Of a stretch of DNA of 64,000 nucleotides, positions 12,500-23,989 are shown piece by piece (within the stretch, counting starts at the first letter, position 1; the number at the start of each line of letters is the position of its first letter). The notes under the pieces were generated by a model. It had not been told where the DNA came from. It saw nothing but the letters and a program-made list of their open reading frames with translations, and made no database searches. The position numbers were made by a program, and so were the translations under genes. Origin of the DNA: Azadirachta indica (Eukaryota; Streptophyta; Magnoliopsida; Sapindales; Meliaceae); the NCBI GenBank assembly GCA_022749755.1, contig CM040449.1, positions 12,062,363-12,126,362 on the forward strand, written 5' to 3'.

Positions 12500-12918
12500 G
12501 GAGAGGGAGAGGGAGAGAGGGAGAGAGAGACCTTTAGAACAGCTGAAAGTGGAATCCCAAGAAGTCTTGCAAAGAGAAGCTTCATAGCCATCCATTATCA
12601 ATTTCATCACAAGCAATTTCTTCTGATTTCTTGTCTGATCCATGTTCCTCACATACATGCATACTTTCTCATGAATTTCCAGTTCTTCATCTGTGCGTTT
12701 TCCAAGAACTTCCTATACATGTGCACCAGACAAAAGATTAAACGATTACCCAAAAAAAAAAAAAAACTCAGACCCAGAAAACTAAAATTAAAGATCACCT
12801 CTAAAGAGAGATGTGTGGATTGTTTTGAAGATGAAAGTGAGGTGGAAGAAGAAGAGTCTGCAAATTCAATGTAGTCTCTGACCATTTGAACAAGTTCTTC
12901 TTCTCCAACGCTACCCAT
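11985..12918 (-). CDS. DUF506 / PDDEXK-like family protein (PF04720)
   Basis: Three exons on the minus strand: 12799-12918, 12532-12712 and 11985-12361. Both introns are GT-AG, giving 225 residues. Conserved family blocks in order: EEELVQMVRDYIE near the start; YVRNMDQTRNQKKLLVMKLI and GYEASLCKTSW in exon 2; ENYEYIEV, RLIVDMEFRSQFEVARPT, LPAIFVG, IVSLLCHAGKKSLKERGLHI and PPWRSANYMQSKWLS in exon 3. These are diagnostic of plant DUF506 proteins, assigned to the PDDEXK nuclease-like fold; no catalytic activity is established and many members respond to stress or light. The start at 12918 is the first in-frame ATG; an in-frame stop lies upstream at about 12985-12987. The protein is a little shorter than many family members. 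Intron 2 holds a long GA repeat. Confidence 0.88.
12449..12530. repeat. (GA)n microsatellite inside intron 2 of the DUF506 gene
   Basis: An almost pure GA run of about 45 bp is followed by interrupted GGAGAGA units. On the gene strand this is a CT tract beginning directly at the 5' splice donor (GTCTCTCT). Confidence 0.95.
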
Positions 12919-13070
12919 CTTAATATTTTCTGATGCTTGCACAGTACGGTTGATGGCGTTGAACAAGACTTTGATCAAAAGAGCTCAATTTTGTCAAGAA
13001 TTTCTATGTTCCCATTATACAGTAGAGGTGTTGTCTTGTTCGATGATAACAACGGCTTCCATTTATATAG

Positions 13071-13080
13071 ATTTGTGTGT
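13071..13080 (-). promoter_or_regulatory. TATA box of the DUF506 gene
   Basis: On the minus strand the sequence is CTATATAAAT, about 155 bases before the chosen ATG. The 5' UTR would then contain a short out-of-frame uORF (MEAVVIIEQDNTSTV) starting just downstream of the TATA box. Confidence 0.5.
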
Positions 13081-14490
13081 GGAATTATAATATCTGGGCC
13101 TTAAATTTATATATTTCTATGCGTTTTTGCGCATATTGTATCCATTTTTGCAAGTAGGTCCTGAACTTCTATTGAAACATCCGTCAGTGTCAAGTTATAT
13201 ATTTACTACTTTTTTCGATCAAATATAATTTATTTTCAATCAATCAAATATTTTAGGTACTTATTTTTTTAATTTAGTACTAAAAGCTTCATACTTATAA
13301 CTAAATAAAATTAAGTTAAAATTTTTAATTTAATGTCAAATTCAAATATTTTAACAAGTTTATCTAAATACAATTTCAAAATTATCTTTAAAAATTTTAG
13401 TTATTTTTTATTATATAGAATTTATCTAATTTTATTTTAAGGGTATGATATATCGGACTACTAACTTTTATAATATTTATAGTGAGATGTTTTGACGAAA
13501 ATATATGTTATTTAAATTTATTTTAAAATTTAATTTTCTTTAAATAAACTCTTTACATACTTTAATAGGTTTGAGATGACAACTTTCAACATAACTTGTT
13601 AGTCCAACGTGAACACGATATGGAGTTAGCGAGTTAAGGTTAATTTAAAATAATATAATTAATAAATAAATCATAATCATATACCAAAATTACTAATTGA
13701 ATCATTTGAATTTAGAGATTTTAACACATGAATTCATTTATGATACGATTAATTATTTAAATAATTATTTTATGTTAACTTATTTATAATTTAATATATT
13801 CATTTTATATTTTTTATATTTCAAAAGTATTTACTTATATTTTTAATATTTTAAAAAAATATTTAATATTATTTAAAATAAAATTTATTAGCATTTGATA
13901 AATAACATTATAAATATTTTAAAATATATATATTAGAACGCATAAAAAAATGTTAAATGATTAAGATAATTATTAAATTGATAATTTATTTAATAAATAT
14001 TTCAAATTTTGATACTAGTATTATATGAGTTGAGTTTATATTAGTTTAAAATATATTCTGTTTTTATTTGACATGATATGAGTACAATACGTTAACTCAA
14101 ATTATTACCCATAAGTATGAGGTACCTATTCGTTAAATATAATAGACCTCTGCAATTGCTTATCAAAACATAAAACATTGGGGACCCAAATTTTATTATC
14201 CCATTTACATACGGGTCATGCTACGGTACTGTCGGTTGTACTGTACAACGCTTTACTGCATGCAATTATTCGACTATAATGCTTTCCTTTTCATTATCAA
14301 ACTTTTTCTTAAGAGTTAGATTACTATTCAGCATGTAGCAACTGTATACTACAATTATAGCAATTGAACGAAAGGTGAGAACCACCAGCCCAATTGACGA
14401 ACCATTCGTATTTTAAGATGACCTTCCTATAACATTTTAGTCAATCTGACGGTTCATTTGTTGTGATTATATTATTCAATCACTTTAATA
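13081..14490. other. Intergenic AT-rich DNA
   Basis: No credible gene or clear repeat structure is seen, apart from a mixed-composition stretch at 14200-14460 without an ORF of note. Confidence 0.5.
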
Positions 14491-15060
14491 TTCGACTAGT
14501 TTAACTTTTTTATTTGTTAAAAAAATTTTTTTAATAATAAAAATTCTTTTAAAATTTTTACATACTATTTATTTGACGTTGAGAAAGAATTCTAGAATTG
14601 AAAGATTATTCGTCTGATTTTATTCTTTTATTCGTCAAAAGAATTGTTTTAATAATAATTTTTTTAAAAATTTTTAAATATTGTTTAATTGACTTCGAGA
14701 AAGAATTTTAGAATCGAAAGAATATTCGTTTAGTTTAATTTTTTTATTTGTCAAAAGAATTTTTTTAATAGTAAAAATTCTTTTTAAATTTTTACGTACT
14801 GTTTAATTGATGTTGAGAAGGAATTTTAGAATTGAAAGATTATTCTTCTGATTTTATTTTTTTTTATTCGTTAAAAGAATTATTTTAATAATAATTTTTT
14901 TTAAAAATTTTTAGATATTGTTTAATTGACTTCGAGAAATAATTTTAGAATTGAAAGAATATTCGTTTAGTTTAACTTTTTTATTCGTCACATTCTTTTT
15001 AAATTTTTAGATACTATTTAATTGACGTTAAGAAGAATTTTTGGAATTGAAAGATTATTT
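14491..15060. repeat. Tandem array, ~118-bp monomers in alternating A-B order
   Basis: Monomers begin at about 14491, 14609, 14725, 14843 and 14962, with a truncated end near 15058. Odd monomers start TTCG..TAGTTTAA and end GACGTTGAGAA. Even monomers start TTC(G/T)TCTGATTTTA and end GACTTCGAGAAA. All share AATTTTTA..TA(C/T)TGTTTAATTGA and GAATTxTAGAATxGAAAGA. The true repeat period is therefore a ~235-bp dimer, about 2.4 copies. Confidence 0.85.
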
Positions 15061-17013
15061 TTTATATTGGAAAAAACTCAAAATTTGAGTTTTTATCATT
15101 AAAGTTTTTTCAACTTTTTAAAAAAATAAAATTATTTAAAATATTCTTACTTTATTTTAAAAATTATACGTTATTTTTTTAAATTAAAATATTAGAAATT
15201 TATTTATTAAAGTAATTATTTAGATTTTCAAAAAGTTATTTATGAAACCAAATAACTAATAAATTTTTATTAAAAACTATACTTATAAAAACTTTACGAT
15301 TAAAAAGACTACACAAAAATAATTTTATTTGAAAAGTTATACTAAATAAATCCTTAATTTTATTTTTTATTTTTTGTAAATTAAAAATTATAAAAATTGA
15401 GTTGGAAATTATAATATAAGAGTCTACGATTATAATAAAAAAAATTGAATAAAGTGATATAATGCATCCTCATTTTAGCCTTTATATAACAATATCAATA
15501 ATATCACAAAAAATCAAAAAATGATTAAAATGAAAAAATTTTTATTTTCATTTTTCTATTTTTCCTTTTTTACAAAAAAAGTATTTTGTACACCATGCAT
15601 AGTATGAATGTTTCATTCTCTTGCTTCGTATTTAATATAACTGATAAATATATATATATATATATAATAATATATATGATATTGAATATTATAATTATAT
15701 TATACATTTATTGTCATGACTTTTCTCCTCATTATTCTTAAATATTTTTTTAATATACACAATTGACTCCCACATCATCTCTCACAATTTCCACGTAATT
15801 GTGATAGAAGAAGATAAGGATTTTAATTCCCTTATTTTCAAAATTATTTTTTAATTTGTTATTGTTTTGGAAGAATTATGTTGAAAAGTCTTAAATAAAG
15901 TTTAACTTTCCTTTTCTTCGCGTCAATCACTTTCTAAAAAAATTTTCTACTTTATTTGATTTTTATTCTTATTATTTTTAATAACAATTTCAACTTTAAG
16001 AATAGAATAGCGATAAGAATGAGTGATTGATGAATATAAATGATAAATCAAAAAATATTATGGGTATGGAATTAGAAAAGACGGAAAGATCCTTCTTCAC
16101 AATATATGTTTAATTTATTTAAAAATTAATAGATTTAAATTTATATAAATATTGGTATATTTAAGATTTTTTAAAATACTACAAATAATGTGGAGTAACT
16201 TTCTACTCACATTATAATTGAAGAATTTAATTAATATATTATTTTTTCATTAATATATTATTTTCAAGGAGATGGTTTAACAACTCCTTAATTTTATATA
16301 TTTTTTTGCATCGTTTATAAATCATCAAATTTAAGTATTTTTAATGGTTAAAATTAAAATTAATATATATAATTAATAAATAATTAATATACTATAATTT
16401 ATATATATGTGAAATATAATATTAATTATTAAAAGTGTTTAAATTTAATTATTTAAAAATAATATAAAAAAATATATGTATAGATAAAAAGCATTGATCA
16501 TCTTTCGTTTTTTAAATATAAAATTAGTTTCTTGATTGCAAATTGTTAATTCACAGAGAATGTCACTAATTTAGGGCTAGTAAATCTAACCTAATCTGAT
16601 CTCAACTTGAATTTATTAAAGCTACTATAGCATAAATTAATTATATTAAATTACCCTAATGATTAAGATTGATTTAGACCCATACAATTAAAGGATTGAT
16701 TTTACTTTAATTATTTTATAACAACTTTATATATGTTTTATGATTGTAAATTTAAGTGTCAAATCATCACTATCACTCCTATATTATTCACTTTGGGAAA
16801 CAAAGCCAATTTACAAGTAAATAATAAATACTTTAAGTCAAATAATTCTATAATTAATAAACTAATATTAAAATTGACTTTTAAAAATTAAAAATACAGG
16901 GTATACCAAAAATTTATGTAAAATTGCAATATTTTAATTTATAAAATAAAATTTGTATTAATTCTAAAATCATATTGTATTTAATAAGATCATATTATAT
17001 TTTATATAAAAAA
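15061..17013. other. Intergenic AT-rich DNA; foldback MITE at about 16290-16500
   Basis: Contains another copy of the palindromic MITE (TTTATAAATCATCAAATTTA on the left, TTTAAATTTAATTATTTAAA on the right). No gene is seen. Confidence 0.5.
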
Positions 17014-17165
17014 GATATCTTCAGCTGACTATTTTAACTTTATCTATATCTCAACGTGATATAACGTTAAACTGTAGTATAGAAAGATGAAAAATGTTTC
17101 ATTGAGCTATAAAATCTTAACGTTTGTTGGAAAAAATATAACTACTTAAATACAACGACCAAAAT
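17014..17165 (+). repeat. Left terminal inverted repeat of the MULE
   Basis: Pairs in inverted orientation with about 22580-22734. Similarity is imperfect, with small gaps, which suggests an old insertion. Confidence 0.75.
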
Positions 17166-18299
17166 ACCCTTTATATTAAAAAAGATTAAAAATGACTATT
17201 TTAACAAGAGAACAATAGAAAATGACAAAAATCCCTCAAATGCTCAATTGACACTTGAACAGAAAATGAAAAAAATGATCGTTGCAATTTGCAACAAGTA
17301 GAATGCAAAAAAAAATTCCTTTAAAAGCCTATCATGCATATTGACCTTCATTATACCAACTTCATTACACCAAAAACCTACACATTCTATTTCTACCAAA
17401 ACTCCTAAATAATTAGCTTCCATAATAACAGCGGCCTATTATCACAACACCAAATACATATAACTTCAACTCTGAAACTTCACATATAGCATTAACTCTG
17501 AAATTTTCAACAACTAACATCATAACACCAACTACACTTCATTATACCAACTTCAACCTAATTATCAGCAATGTCTCAAAAGTCAAGTAGATGAACAATA
17601 TGATAAAGATGAAGATACTAGAGACATGACATGCAAGCCTAAATACTGTAGATATGGAATACAAGTTGGGGGATGGTTTCAAGAACAACAAGAAATCTTA
17701 ATAGGTTATTTTGAACATATAGGATGAAGAAATGTTCATGCTGGGTATGTTGGAACCCTAATGACCTTGAAACTGGCAGCATCCATGATAATAATGGCCA
17801 TGGATCTGACCCTACAATGCTGGTTAACGAAGATGCTCAAACATATAATTTCTAGATTACTAAAGATCGAAAAGAAACTCACGTGGATATTTTTTGTTGC
17901 TACTTTTGATTTCCTTTGTTATAGTAACAAAAAAGGTTATGTAATGCAAATATGAAGTGATGGTATAAAGAATTTAAGTGACAAAAAGATGCATCATACT
18001 ATATTAAACAACATTATGGTCTGAAATCATTAACAATATCAGAGTTTGAAGATAAAAATAACAACCTATACATGTATGAGTTATAAAACTTTACAAAATA
18101 TGACCTAGCTAACCATTGTTTACTATCTTGAACTTCAAAATGTCAATGTTTGGTGATTCATTAACTTCAAAAATATCTAACTAAACAATTTCTGGATCTA
18201 CACTATAGAGGAGTTGTTGAATAAGCTGAATGAACTGTATGAGCTATATGAGTTGTATCTTGTGAGCTGCTTCATTCAATTTCACCTATAACCAATTAA

Positions 18300-21200
18300 C
18301 ATAATTAGCTTAGAAAAGAATGAACATAAGTAAAGAACCAAATTGGTTACTGTATACCTCTATTATTTGTATTCCTTTCCCTTTGGCTTGATTTTCTGCC
18401 CTTCTCTTTTGCATTTGAGCTTTCTCTTCCCTTACGATCAAGCTTTCTTTCCCCGTTGCATTAGAGCTTTCTCTTTTCTTCATAATTGAGCCTCCTTTTG
18501 GGTTTGATGCTAATTGTTGACTCAATGGTTGGTGCACTGCTTGAGATGACTGAGCTCTAGTTGTCTGCGAATATGAAAATAAACTTGTAAATAATTTTGT
18601 ACAAATAGCAAAAAAACTTCAAATAAACACTAACCTAACTCAATTTGCTTGTTTTGCATTTGATGGGGAAAGTAGATAGATTTTGACATTGTAGTTATAG
18701 CCATAATAGAAGCTGCATTTAATAACAAATGACTTGCAGATGTGACTGGCTTATTAGGTTCTTTTCTTCTCACTTTTTTGGCCTACCTGCTTGTCTTCTA
18801 TTTTCTATAGGATCAATCTTAATCCTTTCTCCCTCATCTTATGTAATCTGGTTAGGAATTGGATTAATCATCATTACATTAATGTTCAGGTAAGCTTCCT
18901 TTGTCATGAAGTATGAAATATAATCCTTTAGTTTGCATCTTAGGTAGTTAAAACAGGCCATGACATGTTAGCATGGATAACTAGCCATTTCCCAAAAGTC
19001 ACAACCACATTTTCTTTCCTTTATGTTTACAATAAACCATCTCATAAGTATATAGAATGTATCTTTCACTTAGAAAACAGTATCACATGATGATTTCACA
19101 CTAAGTTTCCTACTTTCCTTATTTATAACATCAATTTGCTTCTGCATTTTAGAAGCAATTGATGAAGTCTATTTTTCAGCTATATTTCTCATCTTTGTTA
19201 ACCTTTTCATCAGCTTACATCCTACCTCCTCCAAGAATGTAAGGCAAGGATTGTTCTTATATTTACCAATTCATCTATTATAGCATTCCATTGTATTGTT
19301 GGTTGGATCAATAACCTTACAATTTCTGTCAAATGCTTACACTACCTAAAAGTAGTCTTTTAAGTTATTAATGTAACATACTAGCCCATTAAAGATATTA
19401 TCTGCTTTGGGCACACAGCCCGTCACGGTTTTATTTTCAGGTTTTTCAACCCAAAATGTGTTTACTGGGGGTTGGAGCTTTCTATCTTATATACCAAGCA
19501 TCTCTCTCGTGTTTTACCGATGTGAGATTCGCTTAGGGTATTACATATACCCCCCTTTGAGACTCAACATCCTTGCTGAGATTTGCCCCACCATCGCTCA
19601 AGAGGATACGCAGAGTGGCTCTCTTTGGGACTCAACGTCCTCGCTGAAATTTGTCCTACCATCGCTTAAGAGGATACGCAAAATGGCTCTGATACCAACT
19701 ATAACAGCTTAGGCAACCAGTGATATTATCCGTTTTGGGCATACAGCCTGTCACAGTTTTGTTTTTAAGCTTTTCAACCTAAAACGCATTTATTGGAGAT
19801 TGAAGCTTTTTATCTTATATACTCAGCATCTTTCTTGTGCTTTGCTGATGTGGGATTCGCTTAGAGTGTCACTCGTTGAGATTCTCCCCACCATCGCTTA
19901 AGAGGATATACAAAGTGGCTCTGATACCAACTATAACAGCCCAGGCCACCAGTGATATTGTCCGTTTTGGGCATACAGCCTGTCACAGTTTTGTTTTCAA
20001 GCTTTTCAACCCAAAATGCATTTATTGGAGATTGAAGCTTTCTATCTTATATACTCAACATCTTTCTTGTGCTTTACTGATGTGGGATTCGCCTAGAGTG
20101 TCACATATAATCTCCTTTAGGACTCAGCATCCTCGCTGAGGTTTGCCCCACCGTCACTTAAGAGGACATGCGGAGTGACTTTAATACTAACTGTAACATC
20201 TCAGCTCACCAGAGATATTGTCTGCTTTGGGCACACAGCCCGTTACGTTTTTGTTTTTAGGCTTTTTAACCCAAAACACATCTACTAGAGGTTGGAGCTT
20301 TCTAACTTATATACTCAACATCTCTCCCATGTTTTGTTGATGTGGGATTTGCTTAAGGTGTCACAGTTAAACCACTCTTTTGCACCTTCTTTGATCTCTC
20401 TCACCTTTTCTAATGAATCAAGGAAATCATTCTTGTTAATGCTTTTACATGCCCTCTAAAATAGCCTCTTCAACGCAAAACTAGGATGCACAACTTTAAA
20501 GTTAGCATATATATGTTTTCTATAGTGTCAACTGTAAGTTATTGGCCATGCTTATTGAAGAGCAGCCATTAATCCCTTCTATTTATTGTTTATGAATGTC
20601 ACTTGTCTTCCATCATCAAAGAAATCATGCAACAATATTAAGAACCAACCCTATACATCTTCATTTTCTATCTCATACATTGCAATAACTAGAGGCACAA
20701 TCTCATTATTCGCATCTAACACTACTGTAGCAAGTAAAATCCTACCATATTCACCTCTTAAGTAGCAGCTATCTATCCCTATATGCAGCCTACACCTATT
20801 GAGAAAAGTATTTCTTTGTACACTGAATGATATAAAAAATCTTTGAAATATGATCTTGTCTAGCTTACTAAGAGTGTCAATTGAACTTTACACAATGAAC
20901 TAGGATTATGTTTGATTATCATTGTATGGTATTGAAACAACTTCTTATACCCCTTAGCATGATCACCACCAATAAGCTTTAAGGTTGATTTCTTTGCTCT
21001 ATACACTTCATTCTGTGCCCTTTAACTTTATGATCCAGACTTAGAAACTCCCAATTATAGAAATCTTTACATCTGAGTTTGACTCGACCAACCCCTTAAT
21101 TTGTTTAACAATTCAAGCACTAATAACAGCTGTTGTTTTACTAGACCTCAAATAAGTGTGTTGTCCAATGAACTCCCTAATAACAAAACCCCTATTATCA

Positions 21201-22090
21201 ACAAAGTGCCTAGCCACTATTGTCCATAGACAATTCTTAAGAAAACATTTTGCTTTAAATCTTTTTTTTTTCATTATAAATTCTATCAATGTCAAACACA
21301 CCCCTAATCATGACATCATTAAAAATCCTCCTAAAATGGGCAATACTATCAAATATTGCTCCAACTTCAAGCTTGTATTTACCATCAGGAGGTGTTTCAT
21401 ATGCTTGTTTATTCAAATACCTTATTAAATTTGCTGTCCCAATTAGGTCTTCTTCATTAAAACTAAAGTTCATTTTCTCTTTGTCTCTTACATCTGATAA
21501 TAACTCATTAAAATTATTGTTATCTCCACTACCAATATTCTCATTATTTTCTGAACCCCTATCATTAGAATCTGACCAAACTTTATCATTGGAATGATTA
21601 CCCTCAATGTAATCAGACCAATTATCACTCGATTCATTATTAAGGTTAGCTATATTTGTCTCTAGCTGATTTTAATGTGTGTTTTGCTGGGGGTTCTTTT
21701 TTATAATGTAGATGATTTTCTATTGCCTTAAGAAAGCTAGCCAAGGTACTTGGACTTGGGTAGGTGTTTGGCAATTGTTGAAAAAGATGATAAAAGGTTA
21801 GTTGCTCAGGGAAAATGGGTGGTGGGTTTTGTGGTATAGTAGTAGAGTTGATATCAACCTCAATCTCATGAGCTCTTCTCCTCTCACAACTCTCGTATAT
21901 AGACATCAATTCAGCATCACATGTAAATACTTTTTTCTCACCAATTTCTGAGTAAAGAATTTGAAAGCTGAACTTGGCATAACTTTTTATCCTATCATCT
22001 TTTGTGATTTCAGTACATCAATGGTCAAGGTTTTTAGCTTATACTTGTTAGGATACATAAGTCCCATCGAATGTCTTTTGTCTTGGTAAC
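18300..22090 (-). pseudogene. MULE transposase pseudogene
   Basis: Read on the minus strand, remnants follow the standard MULE transposase order. First comes an N-terminal region (about 22090-21650) and an acidic linker. Next is the DNA-binding domain (about 21480-21110: KLEVGAIFDSIAHFRRIFND..CLWTIVAR). The catalytic domain has GIDSCYLRG (about 20780-20755), VVLDANNEI, WFLILLHDFF and HIYANFKVVHPSFALKRLF. A SWIM zinc finger (CGCDFWEMASYPC-x-H, about 19015-18960) is followed by a GRPKK tail and a basic Gln/Glu-rich C-terminus (to about 18310). There are several frameshifts and stops. One frameshift lies near 21670, and a TAA at 18968-18970 sits between the last Cys and His of the SWIM motif. 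The TRIM array splits the domain between KEWFN and the downstream part. It cannot encode an active enzyme. Confidence 0.85.
19372..20364 (-). mobile_element. TRIM-type retrotransposon array: four LTRs, three short interiors
   Basis: Four ~174-bp LTRs: 19372-19545, 19700-19872, 19932-20105 and 20192-20364. Interiors are only 154, 59 and 86 bp. On the minus strand each LTR starts TGTGACACxCTAAGCGAAT-like and ends near TGTTA(C/T)A. Next to it lies TTGGTATCAGAGCCA, the classical primer-binding site for initiator-Met tRNA (complement at 19684-19697 and 19916-19929, degenerate at about 20174-20190). A polypurine tract (AAAGGGGGG) precedes an LTR start at about 19546-19560. There is no coding capacity. 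Flanks ATTAA and GTTAA match in 4 of 5 bases. The first interior has an internal duplication of the TCAACxTCCTxGCTGA block. Confidence 0.85.
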
Positions 22091-22579
22091 ATTGTCCCTT
22101 TGCTGAATGAATTTAAAATAAAAATTACATAACCTTGACACATTATTTAATAAACAAGTGAAATTATACATTAAATCTTCAGGTATGTAATCACGACAAT
22201 GCAAAATTATGCATTAAATCTCCAGTAATTATGCATGAAATGAAAGAGAATAAGGTGATTTTAATCTTTACAACCCTGAAACTAGTGATGGCTTAACAAA
22301 TTGTGTGTTTTCATTGACTTGAGACCTTATCAGAATGGAAAAAAAACACCAATGAACATGAAGATGCATAGTTCAAAATGGAGTTCAAGAGTAATTCAAG
22401 GTTTTGTTTTGGATAAAAATTGCAGGTGTTTTGTATGTTTTGCTTTTGTCTCCTCCATATTGTGCTTAGTGGTCCGAGCGTTTGAAAGTTTTGAATTTTT
22501 TAAGTCTCTTTTTGTCTTCAACCATCCATTATGTTTACTTAAGTCAATATTTTATGACGGTTTAAATAAAAAAGAACAA

Positions 22580-22734
22580 TTTTGCCCTTCTGTTGTTAGA
22601 CGGCTTCTAACAAACATTAAGTTTTTTAGCTTAATGAGACATTTGCCATCTTTCTTTACGACAATATAATGTCAGAATAATTGTTTTATTACGTTGAGAT
22701 GAAAAAAAATTTACAGTAGTCAACTGAAAATATC
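22580..22734 (-). repeat. Right terminal inverted repeat of the MULE
   Basis: Reverse-complement partner of 17014-17165, ending at the boundary of the probable target-site duplication. Confidence 0.75.
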
Positions 22735-23680
22735 TTTAAAAAAAAAAATTAACTTATGTAGTACAAAAAATTTGTAATTCAGTTTCAACTAAGTAACTTT
22801 TTTTTTAATCTTAAATATGAATAATTTTATTCGTATGTTTAAAAACTGTTTGTTTTTTTAACTTATACCTAAAATATTGTTAAAAATGTCTAAATTTAGT
22901 TAAGTTAACATTTTTAACTTGAATCTAAATAATGAAATGTCTGAATGAATTATATATTTTTATTTGATAATAAAATTTTTAATTTATTACTAATATTTAT
23001 ATATGTCAATAACTTACTATATCAATTTCAGATTTTTATAGCATATATATTAATATACCAATTTCAAATATTTTATTTTTATAAAAATAAACAACTTAAC
23101 TATTATACGTAGATGTTTAAGAAAAAAAATAAATATATTAATCAAATTCAAATTTTAGTTAAATTAGATTTTAGTCATATTCAAATTTCACATAAAAAAT
23201 AAATTAATTAAGATAGAGTTTCGAGCATATTTCTATAAGACAATTCAATAAAATTATGCTAAATATTTTAAATTTTTTTACTGCTATTATAATTATTTGA
23301 TTTTAAATTAAAATAAACGTGCACGTAAAAAATTTTACTAAACAATTTAGTAAATGGCGTGATGAAAATATTTTCATATAATATTATTGTTGTATAATAC
23401 TTTCTTTACGTAAAAACTTATTTTATTAGTTGATATATTTATTATATTAATTTATTGTTACAATAATATTAAATTATCATTAAATTTAAAAAAAAATCAC
23501 CTTTCATATTTTCAATATATTTACAAATTTGTTAATTAAAAAATTTCAGTTAAAACGTGAAAATTTTCAACATTATGTAATCAAATTATTTGAAATTAAC
23601 ATAAACCTACCAGTCCAATGTGCTATGCGCCCACCAAAATAAATTAAAAATTAAAAAAAAAAAACCGATAAACCTACCGG
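22735..23680. other. Intergenic AT-rich DNA
   Basis: No ORF, repeat structure or RNA gene that I can support. It leads into the LAZ1-like promoter. Confidence 0.5.
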
Positions 23681-23688
23681 TCCACTGA

Positions 23689-23739
23689 TGACGTGGAACT
23701 GAAGGATTACCATGTTACCACGTGTACAAGCTGACGTGG
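23689..23739 (+). promoter_or_regulatory. Cluster of three ACGT elements upstream of the LAZ1-like gene
   Basis: TGACGTGG at 23689-23696, CCACGTGT at 23718-23725 and TGACGTGG at 23732-23739 fall within 51 bases; a CACACGTTG follows near 23824. These are bZIP-type (ABRE/G-box/TGA-like) cores. Position is about 250-350 bp before the likely first 5' UTR exon, which suggests abscisic-acid or stress input; that is inference. Confidence 0.5.
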
Positions 23740-23989
23740 AAAAACTTTTCTCTTTCTGCAGTCAAGTACAAAATAAAACCACAGTCCAGTCACAAAATTC
23801 ACGACCACAGCCCTACACCTCACCACACGTTGAACATCATATCACATGCGGACCAGAAAGTAATGAAAATCAACGGATGATAATCTGCTGTCACCGTGAG
23901 ATTAGGTTAATCTATTATGTAAGGGAACAAAAACCTATGTACGTTGCCGTTTGCCAACTGCCTAAGCAAAATCAGTTCACTTTTCCGTT

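Larger units (their letters stand above)
17014..22734 (-). mobile_element. Mutator-like DNA transposon (MULE), dead, with long TIRs
   Basis: Left end GATATCTTCAGCTGACTA at 17014. The reverse complement of the right end, GATATTTTCAGTTGACTA, finishes at 22734. The inverted similarity continues for about 150 bp with shared blocks ATCTCAACGT, GAAAGATG..AAATGT.TCATT.AGCT and AATGTTTGTT/AACGTTTGTT. The flanks TATAAAAAA (17005-17013) and TTTAAAAAA (22735-22743) match 8 of 9 bases, as expected for a MULE target duplication, although the sequence is low complexity. The element carries a broken transposase gene on the minus strand and is interrupted by a TRIM array. The region 17340-18250 inside it has no identifiable product. 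Confidence 0.82.

Noticed and set aside
12649..12978. Longer DUF506 start at 12978
   Set aside because: It would need a TTG start and is preceded by an in-frame stop; the ATG at 12918 fits the family start better.
19407..20139. Plus-strand ORFs of about 90-100 codons
   Set aside because: They lie within the TRIM LTRs and repeat with them; LTR sequence is non-coding.
19372..20364. Interpretation as a 5S-rRNA-bearing Cassandra TRIM
   Set aside because: No 5S internal promoter or 5S-like segment is visible in these LTRs, although the primer-binding site and TRIM size fit the broader class.
21156..21597. Plus-strand ORFs of about 90-100 codons
   Set aside because: These are shadows of the minus-strand transposase DNA-binding region.
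22301..22669. 122-codon ORF on the plus strand at the right end of the MULE
   Set aside because: It runs into the terminal inverted repeat and is antisense to the transposase; no family signal.
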